From assembly GCA_946185745.1 (NCBI GenBank), contig CAMHKQ010000009.1, forward strand, positions 1 to 64,000: DNA of 64,000 nt, written 5' to 3'. Position 1 is the stretch's first letter, and every line of letters begins with the position of its first letter. Below are positions 47,788 through 56,497 of this stretch, piece after piece. This stretch comes from an uncultured Bacteroidales bacterium. Lineage in GTDB: Bacteria > Bacteroidota > Bacteroidia > Bacteroidales > UBA932. The position numbers were made by a program, and so were the translations under genes. The notes under the pieces were generated by a model, which worked only from the letters and a program-made list of their open reading frames with translations, was not told where the DNA came from and did not search any database.

Positions 47788-49092
47788 ATGAAGAGCGTAC
47801 AGGTCCTCACCCTCGGCTGTTCCAAGAATACCGTAGACACCGAGCATCTGCTTGCGCAGCTGCCCGGGGACAGCTATGAGGTGCTGCCCGAAGACTGGGA
47901 CGGGCCTGTGGATTACGTGCTCGTAAACACCTGCGGTTTCATCGGCGACGCCAAGGAAGAGAGCGTGAACGTGCTGCTGGAACAGGCCGGAAGGCGCCGT
48001 TCCGGCGAGGCGGGGCATCTCTTCGCATTCGGCTGCCTGTCGCAGCGCTACTCGTCGGAACTGCCCGGGCTGGTGCCCGAAGTGGACGGATGGTTCGGGG
48101 CCCGCGACCTCGACCCGGTCGTGAAGGCTCTCGGCGCGGTGCCTTCCGAGTCGCTCCGTACCGCCAGGTATTTCCCGTCCGACGGCAGGGCGTGCGCGTA
48201 TCTGAAGATATCCGAAGGCTGCGACCGCCGTTGTTCGTACTGCGCCATTCCGCATATCCGCGGTGCGCACCGTTCGGTCCCGATCGAAAAGATTACAGAA
48301 GAGGCCCGCGCCCTGGCCGCGAAGGGAGTGAAGGAGCTGCTTGTCATCGCCCAGGATACCACTTATTACGGGCTCGACCTCTATGGCCGCAGAAGGCTGG
48401 CCGACGTGCTCCGCGCCCTTTCCGAAATCCCTGAAATAGAGTGGATCCGCATCCACTATTCCTATCCGGAAGGCTTTCCCGACGATGTTCTCCGCGAGAT
48501 GGCGGACAATCCAAAGGTATGCCGTTACATGGATATTCCGCTTCAGCACATTTCCGACAGGGTGCTTTCCTGTATGCACCGGGGCGTGGACGGTGCTAGG
48601 ACGCGCAATCTCATAAAAAGGCTGCGCAGCGAGGTACCTGGAGTGGTGCTGCGTACCACGCTGATTGTGGGGCATCCCGGGGAGGGGGAGCGCGAATTCC
48701 AGGAGCTTCTCGATTTCGTGAAGGAAGCCCGTTTCGAACGCCTCGGGGCTTTCAAATACTCCGAAGAGGAAGGCACCTGGGGCGCCTCGCACCTGAAAGA
48801 CGAGGTGAGCGATGAGGAGAAGCAGCGCCGCTACGATGCTCTCATGACGCTCCAGCAGGGCATCTCGGCCGATTTCAACGCCTCCCGGGTGGGAAGCGTC
48901 TGCCGCGTGCTGGTCGATTCCGTAATGGACGGAAAACTGATAGCCCGCAGCGAGTTCGAAAGCCCCGAGGTGGACGGCGAAATAATCGTGTCCTGTCCGG
49001 AGGGAACCGACCTCGACTCCATGGTGGGGCGCTTCGTGGACGTCCGCATCACCGAAGCCCTTGACTACGACCTGCTGGGGGTGCTGATATAA
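47788..49092 (+). CDS. rimO: ribosomal protein S12 methylthiotransferase RimO
   Basis: MKSVQVLTLGCSKNTVDTEHLLAQL; ISEGCDRRCSYCAIPHIRGAHRS radical-SAM motif; TLIVGHPGEGEREFQELLDFV. Confidence 0.96.
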   Translation: MKSVQVLTLGCSKNTVDTEHLLAQLPGDSYEVLPEDWDGPVDYVLVNTCGFIGDAKEESVNVLLEQAGRRRSGEAGHLFAFGCLSQRYSSELPGLVPEVDGWFGARDLDPVVKALGAVPSESLRTARYFPSDGRACAYLKISEGCDRRCSYCAIPHIRGAHRSVPIEKITEEARALAAKGVKELLVIAQDTTYYGLDLYGRRRLADVLRALSEIPEIEWIRIHYSYPEGFPDDVLREMADNPKVCRYMDIPLQHISDRVLSCMHRGVDGARTRNLIKRLRSEVPGVVLRTTLIVGHPGEGEREFQELLDFVKEARFERLGAFKYSEEEGTWGASHLKDEVSDEEKQRRYDALMTLQQGISADFNASRVGSVCRVLVDSVMDGKLIARSEFESPEVDGEIIVSCPEGTDLDSMVGRFVDVRITEALDYDLLGVLI

Positions 49093-49107
49093 ATAATTGG
49101 CTACGCA

Positions 49108-49207
49108 AGGCCGCCGCGGCGGACAGCGGAGCGGAAAATGGTTTTTCGGAAAGCCTTCCGAAAAATATTTTCCGGCCGCCCGTCTGGAAGACTCCGCGAG
49201 GCGGCCT
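49108..49207. repeat. dispersed hairpin-rich intergenic element, copy B (long imperfect palindrome)
   Basis: AGGCCGCC...GGCGGCCT ends; nested CGGAAAAT-gg-TTTTTCGGAA-agcc-TTCCGAAAAA-t-ATTTTCCG; exact reverse-complement blocks shared with 29838-30011. Confidence 0.72.
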
Positions 49208-49248
49208 GAAAATTTTAAAGTGAGCCAATTAATTTTTATCTTTGTGAC

Positions 49249-50064
49249 ATGGAAGAAAGGTATCCGGAACTTGCGATTGATATAGATAAGATAATCGCCA
49301 ACAAGTTTCCAGGCAAGAAAATCCCTAAGTGGTTCGTGTCCTGGCTCAAGCGTTTCATCCATCAGGACTTCATCAACGAGTATCTTACCCGGGGTTATGA
49401 GGGCGTGGAATTCTGCACCAAGGGCTTGGAGTACATCGATGTGAAGGTGGAGGTGGAAGGCCTCGAAAGGGTTAAGGTCCCCGAGGGAGCAAGGCTCACT
49501 TTCGCATCCAACCACCCGCTGGGAGGCATCGACGGCATCAGCCTGGCCGGCGTGGTGGGCACTGAATTCGGTCCAGGCCTGCGTATTCTGGTGAACGATT
49601 TCCTCATGGCGCTCAAGGGGCTCGCCCCCTTCTGCAGGGGAGTCAGCAAAACCGGCGCGCAGTCGCGCAATCTTCCTGCCGCGGTACAGGAAATCTACGA
49701 ATCCGACAACAACATAGTTATCTTCCCGGCCGGCCTCTGCTCCCGTAAAATCAATGGTAAAATCCAGGATCTTCCCTGGACCAAGAACTTCATAAAGATG
49801 AGCAGCCGTACCGGCCGCTACGTGGTGCCTGTGCACTTCATCGGGCAGAACAGCAAGCGTTTCTACAGAATCGCCAATCTCTGCAAGTTCCTGAAACTCA
49901 AATTCAATTTCGCCATGCTGCTGCTGCCGGACGAGATGTACCGGGCCCGGCACGGCAAGTTCAAGGTTATTTTCGGAGATCCTATCCCGCCGGAGACATT
50001 CGATTCGTCCAAGACGCATCTGGAATGGGCCCAGTGGGTGAGGGAAAAGGTATATAAGCTTTAG
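49249..50064 (+). CDS. lysophospholipid-type acyltransferase (GlsA/OlsA-like)
   Basis: RLTFASNHPLGGIDGISLAGVVG; NIVIFPAGLCSRKINGKIQDLPWTKNFIKMS; PlsC-like HxxxxD-variant motif. Confidence 0.8.
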   Translation: MEERYPELAIDIDKIIANKFPGKKIPKWFVSWLKRFIHQDFINEYLTRGYEGVEFCTKGLEYIDVKVEVEGLERVKVPEGARLTFASNHPLGGIDGISLAGVVGTEFGPGLRILVNDFLMALKGLAPFCRGVSKTGAQSRNLPAAVQEIYESDNNIVIFPAGLCSRKINGKIQDLPWTKNFIKMSSRTGRYVVPVHFIGQNSKRFYRIANLCKFLKLKFNFAMLLLPDEMYRARHGKFKVIFGDPIPPETFDSSKTHLEWAQWVREKVYKL

Positions 50065-50067
50065 TCC

Positions 50068-51129
50068 ATGGAAAAGATTATCGACCCGGTGAGCGTGGAA
50101 CTGCTCGAAGCCGAGCTCACGCCAGACAAGAAACTGCGCAATACCAACAAGGGAGGCAACGTCATCTATGTGACCGATGCCCACAAGTCCCCGAACGTGA
50201 TGCGGGAGATTGGCCGTATCCGCGAGCTCGCCTTCCGCGAAGCCGGCGGCAGCAGCGGCCTCAGCGCCGACATCGACGAGTTCGACACCATGGCCGTGCC
50301 GTACAGGCAGCTCGTCGTGTGGGATCCCGACGCCCGCGCCATACTCGGCGGCTACCGTTACATCCTGGGCCCCGACGTGGTCATCAAGGAGGACGGGCAG
50401 CCCCATCTCGCCACCGCCCATATGTTCCGCTTCAGCGAGGTTTTCATAAAGGAATACCTGCCGCACGTGATGGAGCTGGGGCGCAGTTTCGTGGCGCCCG
50501 AATACCAGAGCTCCAAGGCCGGGGCGAAGGCTCTTTTCGCGCTCGACAACCTCTGGGACGGTATCGCATCGGTCATTGCAGAGCATCCGCAGATAATCTA
50601 TTTCTTCGGCAAGATGACCATGTACCCCAGCTACGACCGCACGGCGAAGGACCTCATCCTCCACTTCCTGTGGAAGCATTTCCCGGATCCCGAGGAACTG
50701 GTGCGCCCGTACAAGCCCTATCCCATCCTGTCGAATCCGCGCCTGATGGACCTTATCCTGAGGGACGAGAGCTACAAGGACGACTACAAGAACCTCAAGG
50801 AAGCGGTGCGCAAGCTCGGCACCAACATCCCGCCTCTCGTGAATTCCTACATGGGCGTTTCACCGTCCATGAAGATGCTGGGCACTGCCATAAACGACGA
50901 GTTCTCGGACGTCGACGAAACCGCCATCCTGATATGCTACGACGAGATGTACCCCGAAAAACGCGACCGTCATGCCTTCTCCGGCGTGCTCGAGTGGATG
51001 GAAAAGGTGCGCGCCCGTTTCCCGCATCTCCGCTCCGAGGACGTGGAGGAGCTCGGTGCACGGCGTCAGAAACGTCGCATGCGCATTCTCGAGAAGTTCA
51101 GAAACAGGAAGAAAAAGCAGAAAAAATAA
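50068..51129 (+). CDS. GNAT-fold N-acyltransferase (GlsB/OlsB-like, hemolysin-like)
   Basis: NVMREIGRIRELAFREAGGSSGLSADIDEFDTMAVPYRQLVVWDPDARAILGGYRYILG...ELGRSFVAPEYQSSKAGAKALFALDNLWDGI. Confidence 0.8.
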   Translation: MEKIIDPVSVELLEAELTPDKKLRNTNKGGNVIYVTDAHKSPNVMREIGRIRELAFREAGGSSGLSADIDEFDTMAVPYRQLVVWDPDARAILGGYRYILGPDVVIKEDGQPHLATAHMFRFSEVFIKEYLPHVMELGRSFVAPEYQSSKAGAKALFALDNLWDGIASVIAEHPQIIYFFGKMTMYPSYDRTAKDLILHFLWKHFPDPEELVRPYKPYPILSNPRLMDLILRDESYKDDYKNLKEAVRKLGTNIPPLVNSYMGVSPSMKMLGTAINDEFSDVDETAILICYDEMYPEKRDRHAFSGVLEWMEKVRARFPHLRSEDVEELGARRQKRRMRILEKFRNRKKKQKK

Positions 51130-51471
51130 AAGGTGAAGCCGTAAGCCGGTTTCTGTTTTTAAATCTGTCATTTATCTTCGCGACCTACCCCCCGGAAAAG
51201 AGCGGGCAACTCTTTGAAACAACCACAGGGGCGTTTCTTTCCGGTATATTTGGTTTTGCAGGCCCCGGTGCCGTACCCCAAGGACATCGCTGCCGATGGT
51301 CGTGGGCTCTTACCCCGCGTTTTCACCCTTGCCAAATAATGTTATCTGGCGGTTATTCTCTGTTACGGCCTCCAAAAGATTGCTCCCTTCTGCGCTTTCC
51401 GCAGCGGGGTGCCCTGTCCTGTCCGGACTTTCCTCACAGTTTTGGCTGCGCGACAGATCGCTTCACCTTTT
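51129..51471 (-). ncRNA. rnpB: RNase P RNA (bacterial type A-like)
   Basis: Minus strand: AGGTGAAGCGATCTGTCGCGC...TGAGGAAAGTCCGGACAGGACAGGGCACC...ACAGAAACCGGCTTACGGCTTCACCT; conserved GAGGAAAGTCCGGAC core and P1 pairing. Confidence 0.93.
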
Positions 51472-51523
51472 ATTCGCCGCAAAGGTAGCAATTTTCCGGA
51501 AAATGAGTAATTTTGCGCACATT

Positions 51524-52276
51524 ATGAAACTGAGACTGACAGCCGTTCTGGGCCTTCTGGCCTGCATCGTGTCCTGTGCGGCAGGTGTGAAGGACTATAA
51601 AGTGTCCGTGGTGGCCTCCTATCCCCACGACACCGGAGCGTATACCCAGGGGCTGTTCTTCCACGGAGACACCCTCTATGAAAGCACCGGGCAGTACGGC
51701 GAGTCCTGCTTCCGCATGGTCGATTATCAGACGGGAGCCGTGCTCAGGAACATCGCCTTCTCCGACAAATATTTCGGCGAGGGCTCCTGCATGCTGGACG
51801 GCAAGCTTTACATCCTTACCTGGACCAACAAGGTGGCCTTCGTCTACGACGCCGCAACGCTCAAGTACGAACGTACCTGGAGCTATCCCCGCGAAGGCTG
51901 GGGCCTCACCACCGACGGAAAGCGGCTCTATGCTTCGGACGGCACCAACCGGATATACGTGCTCACTCCCGATTTCAAGCTCGAGCGCACCATCTTCGTA
52001 AAGCTGGACGGGGCGCCACTGCGCTATCTCAACGAGCTCGAGTGGGTCGACGGCAAAATCTGGGCTAACGTCTATACTACCGACATGATAGTGGTGATAG
52101 ACCCGAAGGACGGCAAGGTGGAATCCCGCATCGACTGCAGCGGGTTGTGGCCGCACAAGCTCCGCACGCCCGATGCTGACGTGCTCAACGGAATCGCCGT
52201 CAATTCCAGGGGTGAAATCTTCCTTACCGGGAAAAACTGGCCCAGGATGTACCAGGTAAGGCTCGAGAAAATCTAG
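51524..52276 (+). CDS. glutaminyl-peptide cyclotransferase
   Basis: Start chosen at MKLRLTAVLGLLACIVSCA (lipobox); YPHDTGAYTQGLFFHGDTLYESTGQYGES, FGEGSCMLDGKLYILTW, LNELEWVDGKIWANVYTTDMIVVIDP. Confidence 0.9.
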   Translation: MKLRLTAVLGLLACIVSCAAGVKDYKVSVVASYPHDTGAYTQGLFFHGDTLYESTGQYGESCFRMVDYQTGAVLRNIAFSDKYFGEGSCMLDGKLYILTWTNKVAFVYDAATLKYERTWSYPREGWGLTTDGKRLYASDGTNRIYVLTPDFKLERTIFVKLDGAPLRYLNELEWVDGKIWANVYTTDMIVVIDPKDGKVESRIDCSGLWPHKLRTPDADVLNGIAVNSRGEIFLTGKNWPRMYQVRLEKI

Positions 52277-53739
52277 GCTTTGCGCTTTACCGGGTCGCAG
52301 GTAAGGCCCACTCCCAGCTTGTTGAACACCTTCATGTCCACTTCGCTCAGCATCGAGGTGGAATGAACCTGGCATCCTTTGAAGTCGGGCAGCATCTGGA
52401 GGGCCTTCATGCAGTTTTCGTCGCTTATGCTCAGCATCGACAGGGCAACCAGTACTTCGTCGGTGTGCAGGCGCGGATTATGGCCGTGCAGCAGGGTAAC
52501 CTTGGTCTTCTGGATGGGCTCTATCATCTCCTGCGGGATGAGTTTCACCGGGTGCGGAATGCCGGCCATGTGCTTTGAAGCGTTTAGGATGAGAGCAGCG
52601 CTCTGGCCCAGCAGCTCGCTGGTTTCGGAGGTAATGATGGTGCCGTCGTGCAGCTCTATTGCGGCGCAGTCCTGCCCGGATATCTCCTTCCTGGACTTTG
52701 CGGCGACAGTCACCCTGCGGTAGTCGGTGGACAGGCCGGCCTGCTTCATCAGGAGCCGGATCTTGCCCACTTCCGCCTCGCTGCCCTTGTCGGTGGCGAG
52801 GTCGCAGAGGGCCTTGTAGTAGCGGCGGATGATTTCTTCGCGCGAGGCGCTGCAGCACACGTCGTCGTCGCTTATGCAGAAGCCCACCATGTTGACGCCC
52901 ATGTCGGTGGGGGATTTGTAGGGGTTGGTGCCGTAAATCCCCTCGAAGAGCGCATTCAGAACCGGGAAAATCTCTATGTCCCTGTTGTAGTTGACCGCCG
53001 TCTCGCCGTAGGCCTCGAGATGGAAGGGGTCTATCATGTTGACGTCGTTCAGGTCGGCCGTGGCGGCCTCGTAAGCCATGTTGACGGGGTGTTTGAGGGG
53101 CAGGTTCCAGATGGGGAAAGTCTCGAACTTGGCGTATCCCGCCTTGACCCCGCGCTGGAATTCCTGGTAGATCTGGCTCAGGCAGACGGCCATCTTGCCG
53201 CTTCCCGGACCGGGTGCCGTGACGACCACCAGGGGCTTGGTGGTGACCACGTAATCGTTTTTGCCGAATCCCTGCTCGGAATCTATCAGGGCCACGTTTT
53301 CGGGATAGCCCTCTATGGTGTGGTGATAATATACTTTGATGCCCTTCTTCTCGAGTTTCTCCTTGTACAGGTCGGCGCTGGACTGGCCGTTCACATGGGT
53401 GATGACAACGGAATTCACGTCAAGGCCCCTTTTGATGAACTCGTCCCTGAGGCGCAGCACGTCGGTGTCGTAGGTGATGCCGAGGTCGCTGCGTACCTTG
53501 TTCTTTTCGATGTCGAGGGCGCTTATGACGATGATGATCTCGGCGTCGTCCTTCATCTGCATGAGCATGCGGAGCTTGCTGTCCGGCTGGAAACCGGGGA
53601 GGACGCGGCTCGCGTGGAAATCGTCGAAAAGTTTGCCGCCGAATTCCATGTAGAGCTTGTCCCCGAACTTGGCTATGCGCTCCTTGATGTGCTCGGACTG
53701 GATTTTAAGGTATTTTTCGTTGTCGAACCCGTATTTCAT
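52273..53739 (-). CDS. DUF1846 family protein
   Basis: MKYGFDNEKYLKIQSEHIKERIAKFGDKLYMEFGGKLFDDFHASRVLPGFQPDSKLRMLMQ; VTAPGPGSGKMAVCLSQIYQ. ORF-track extension to 55446 is read-through of antisense frame. Confidence 0.93.
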   Translation of the reverse strand: MKYGFDNEKYLKIQSEHIKERIAKFGDKLYMEFGGKLFDDFHASRVLPGFQPDSKLRMLMQMKDDAEIIIVISALDIEKNKVRSDLGITYDTDVLRLRDEFIKRGLDVNSVVITHVNGQSSADLYKEKLEKKGIKVYYHHTIEGYPENVALIDSEQGFGKNDYVVTTKPLVVVTAPGPGSGKMAVCLSQIYQEFQRGVKAGYAKFETFPIWNLPLKHPVNMAYEAATADLNDVNMIDPFHLEAYGETAVNYNRDIEIFPVLNALFEGIYGTNPYKSPTDMGVNMVGFCISDDDVCCSASREEIIRRYYKALCDLATDKGSEAEVGKIRLLMKQAGLSTDYRRVTVAAKSRKEISGQDCAAIELHDGTIITSETSELLGQSAALILNASKHMAGIPHPVKLIPQEMIEPIQKTKVTLLHGHNPRLHTDEVLVALSMLSISDENCMKALQMLPDFKGCQVHSTSMLSEVDMKVFNKLGVGLTCDPVKRKA

Positions 53740-53787
53740 GATAGAGAGAAGTGTTTCAATACGGGTTGCAAATTTAAGAACATCCTG

Positions 53788-53817
53788 TTGAATTTGCAAA
53801 AATATGTAGTATCTTTG
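53788..53817 (+). promoter_or_regulatory. Bacteroidota-type promoter of TPP-riboswitch transcript
   Basis: TTG (53788-53790), 19-nt spacer, TATCTTTG (53810-53817). Confidence 0.7.
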
Positions 53818-53827
53818 CGTACGTATT

Positions 53828-53902
53828 TGCGGGGGTGCCGGAGTGCCGGCTGAGATCAAACCCTTTGAACCTGATGAGGCCTGTACCTCCGGAGGGAAGC
53901 AA
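53828..53902 (+). promoter_or_regulatory. TPP riboswitch (thi-box)
   Basis: GCGGGGGTGCCggagtgccgGCTGAGATcaaACCCTTTGAACCTGATgaggcctgtacctccggAGGGAAGC: CTGAGA and ACCC..GAACCTGAT signatures and terminal GGGAAGC. Confidence 0.95.
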
Positions 53903-53928
53903 AAAAGACCCCGCATGACTGTAATACT

Positions 53929-56277
53929 ATGCGAGGTTTTGTTTTTTCTGCAGTTGCAGTGATTCTCTTCCTTTCGGGCGTTTCCGCCGCAAACGCCCAG
54001 GACTCCACCAGGGTGGAGGAACTCTCGGAATCGGTAGTGCTGGGCGTTCGCGCCCGCAAGAACGCCCCCTATGCGGTGGCGAACGTCAGCAAAGGGGAGC
54101 TGGAGGATTTTACCTCCACCGGCAGGGAACTGCCCATGCTCTTTTCCAGGACTCCCGGCGTGCTCGGATGGGGTGAAAACGGTCTCGGTACCGGTACCGC
54201 GCATCTGCGTATCCGCGGAGCGGGGGATTCCAGGATAAACGTCACCCTCGACGGCGTGCCGCTCAATTCTCCGGAAGACCAGTGCGTGTTCTGGGCGAAC
54301 ATGAACAGCTACGGGGCGCTTCTTGGCAGCGCCCAGATCCAGAGGGGAGTGGGCACTTCCACCAACGGCGACGGGGCCTTCGGCGGCACAGTCTCCCTTG
54401 CCTCCAAGGCTCCTTCGTACGTTCCGAAAGGCGAGGTGCGCATGGGATACGGCAGCTACAACACCATGAACGTGGGCGGCTTCCTGACCACCGGCCTGCT
54501 GTGGAATCATCTCGTCACCGACATGTCCTATTACCAGACCACCACGGACGGTTTCATGCACGGCACGGCCGGCCGTTCCGGCAATTTCTACGGTGGAGTG
54601 AGCTGGATAGGGAACGACTACATGATACGCTACTACAACATCCTCAACTTCGAGCATACAGGGCAGGCGTGGAACGGCGTTACCGCAGGGAATGACGACG
54701 CTTCCCTGATGGGCGGCGATATCCGCAGCTACAAGGACCTGTACGAGCGTGGGCTGGGGCAGTACAACTCGCTGTACGAGAGGCTGCTGTTCGATTACGA
54801 CAACTGGGAGTTCCCGAAAGACGCGCAGGGGAATTTCATGACTGAGCGCTACCGGATGCGCGACGGCACCCTGTGGGACAGGACGGTGGACCATTTCACC
54901 CAGGACCATCACATCCTGTCGTTCAGCGGGCGTCTCGGAAACCGCCTGAAGGGCAGCGCGGCCCTGCATTACACTGCCGGAAACGGCTATTACGAGGAGT
55001 TCCGTCCGGACAACAAGCTCAAGAAGTTCGGCCTCGTGTCCCCGGACATCTCGCGCACCGACTTCGTCCGCAAGAAAGGGCTCGACCAGCAGACTTACGG
55101 CCTGGTGGCGAGTCTGGATTACAGGGGCGAGGCGCTCGAACTGACCGGGGGGCTGTCCCTGCAGAACTTCAAGGGCGGGCACTACGGCTATCTGACCTAT
55201 ATCGCCGACGAGGCGCTCGACATGCAGGTGCGTGGCGGCAAGGACTACCAGTATTACGATTCCGACGCCTTCAAGGGCGATTACAGTGCTTTCGTGAAGG
55301 CCGTATGGCACCTTGGGGCGCACTGGGACGCCTTCGGAGACCTGCAGTACAGGCACGTGGACTACCGCACCGACGGCATCAACGACAAGTTCTACAAGAA
55401 TGCCGACGGCAGCTACCGGAATCAGGTGCTGGATGTCGACGAGCATTACGATTTCTTCAACCCCAAGGGGGGCGTGAGCTATGTTTCAGGCTCCCACAAG
55501 GCATATGCCAGCGTGGCGGTGAGCCACAGGGAGCCCGAACGCAACAACTTCACCGACAACGGCGGTTATCCGGCCCCGAAACCGGAGAGCCTTGTGGACT
55601 GGGAAGCCGGCTATCAGTATGCGGGAGACGCGCTGAGGTTCGGGGCGAACTTCTACTACATGGACTACACCGACCAGTTTGTGCAGACCGGGGCGCTGAG
55701 CGACATCGGGGAGGCGCTTACCGCCAACATCAAGGATTCGTACCGTCTGGGCGTGGAGCTTTCCGCAGGGGTGGATATCTGCCGCTGGCTTTCGCTGGAG
55801 GCGAATGCGGCCCTCAGCCGCAACCGTATCCTCGACTTCGACGAATGGGTGGAGGACTGGGAAGACGATGCCGGAAGGACAGTCCATTACGACAACTCGA
55901 CTCTGGCGTTTTCGCCTTCGGCGATCCTCAACGGCTTTATCGACGTGCATGCCGGGGCTTTCAAGGCGGTATGGCATACCGGTTACGTGAGCCGCCAGTT
56001 CCTGGACAATACTGCGAATGAGGAGCGTTCCCTGCCGGGATATTCGGTGTCGGACCTGAACCTCTCCTACAGCCTGAAGTTCCCGAGAATACTCAACGAG
56101 GTGGTCTTCGGAATCAACCTGGGCAATGTGTTCAACGCGCATTACGCCGCCGGCGGATGGGTGTATTCGGCCGTTTCCGAAAGCTATGGCTACACCCTCG
56201 ACAATCGTTATTACCAGATAGGATTCATGCCCATGGCGGGCTTTACCGCAACCGGCAGCCTGACGGTAAGGTTCTGA
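53929..56277 (+). CDS. TonB-dependent receptor, probable thiamin outer-membrane transporter
   Basis: Signal peptide MRGFVFSAVAVILFLSGVSAANAQ; plug domain RELPMLFSRTPGVLGWGENGLGTGTAHLRIRGAGDSRINVTLDGVPLNSPEDQ; C-terminal barrel strand ending TVRF; downstream of TPP riboswitch. Confidence 0.92.
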   Translation: MRGFVFSAVAVILFLSGVSAANAQDSTRVEELSESVVLGVRARKNAPYAVANVSKGELEDFTSTGRELPMLFSRTPGVLGWGENGLGTGTAHLRIRGAGDSRINVTLDGVPLNSPEDQCVFWANMNSYGALLGSAQIQRGVGTSTNGDGAFGGTVSLASKAPSYVPKGEVRMGYGSYNTMNVGGFLTTGLLWNHLVTDMSYYQTTTDGFMHGTAGRSGNFYGGVSWIGNDYMIRYYNILNFEHTGQAWNGVTAGNDDASLMGGDIRSYKDLYERGLGQYNSLYERLLFDYDNWEFPKDAQGNFMTERYRMRDGTLWDRTVDHFTQDHHILSFSGRLGNRLKGSAALHYTAGNGYYEEFRPDNKLKKFGLVSPDISRTDFVRKKGLDQQTYGLVASLDYRGEALELTGGLSLQNFKGGHYGYLTYIADEALDMQVRGGKDYQYYDSDAFKGDYSAFVKAVWHLGAHWDAFGDLQYRHVDYRTDGINDKFYKNADGSYRNQVLDVDEHYDFFNPKGGVSYVSGSHKAYASVAVSHREPERNNFTDNGGYPAPKPESLVDWEAGYQYAGDALRFGANFYYMDYTDQFVQTGALSDIGEALTANIKDSYRLGVELSAGVDICRWLSLEANAALSRNRILDFDEWVEDWEDDAGRTVHYDNSTLAFSPSAILNGFIDVHAGAFKAVWHTGYVSRQFLDNTANEERSLPGYSVSDLNLSYSLKFPRILNEVVFGINLGNVFNAHYAAGGWVYSAVSESYGYTLDNRYYQIGFMPMAGFTATGSLTVRF

Positions 56278-56303
56278 CACGGCATCTGAAAACAATAAAC
56301 GAT

Positions 56304-56329
56304 CGATGCCCGCATCACTGCGGGCATCG
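56304..56329. terminator. strong hairpin after TonB receptor (no immediate U-tract)
   Basis: CGATGCCCGCA-tcac-TGCGGGCATCG, perfect 11-bp stem. Confidence 0.5.
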
Positions 56330-56497
56330 TCGGTTAGTTAGTAGTGTATTGCCTATATAGAAGGTTAATTGTTGCGGTTAGAAGAGCTTGTTTTATTTAA
56401 CTGACTGCAAATATACTCCAAGTTTTTCAACTTCCAAATAAAAAATCAAAAATTTGCCATTAATTTTTTTTGTTTTTAAAAAATCTTAAAAACTTCA

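Noticed and set aside
47704-50679. 991-aa minus-strand ORF across rimO, repeat B and the acyltransferase genes
   Set aside because: Antisense to well-supported genes; low-complexity residue bias from GC-rich third positions; crosses an intergenic repeat.
51172-51523. ORF extensions into the rnpB region (ends of 50319..51488, start of 51296..52276)
   Set aside because: This interval is RNase P RNA on the minus strand; the cyclotransferase starts at the signal peptide ATG 51524.
53740-55446. N-terminal extension of the DUF1846 ORF
   Set aside because: The recognisable protein begins at MKYGFDNEKY (53739); upstream frame is open only because it is antisense to the TonB receptor and crosses the riboswitch.
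56330-56497. AT-rich intergenic stretch considered as a tRNA or small RNA
   Set aside because: No acceptor/TPsiC-like motif (GTTCGAATC type) or cloverleaf visible; more likely UTR/promoter sequence.
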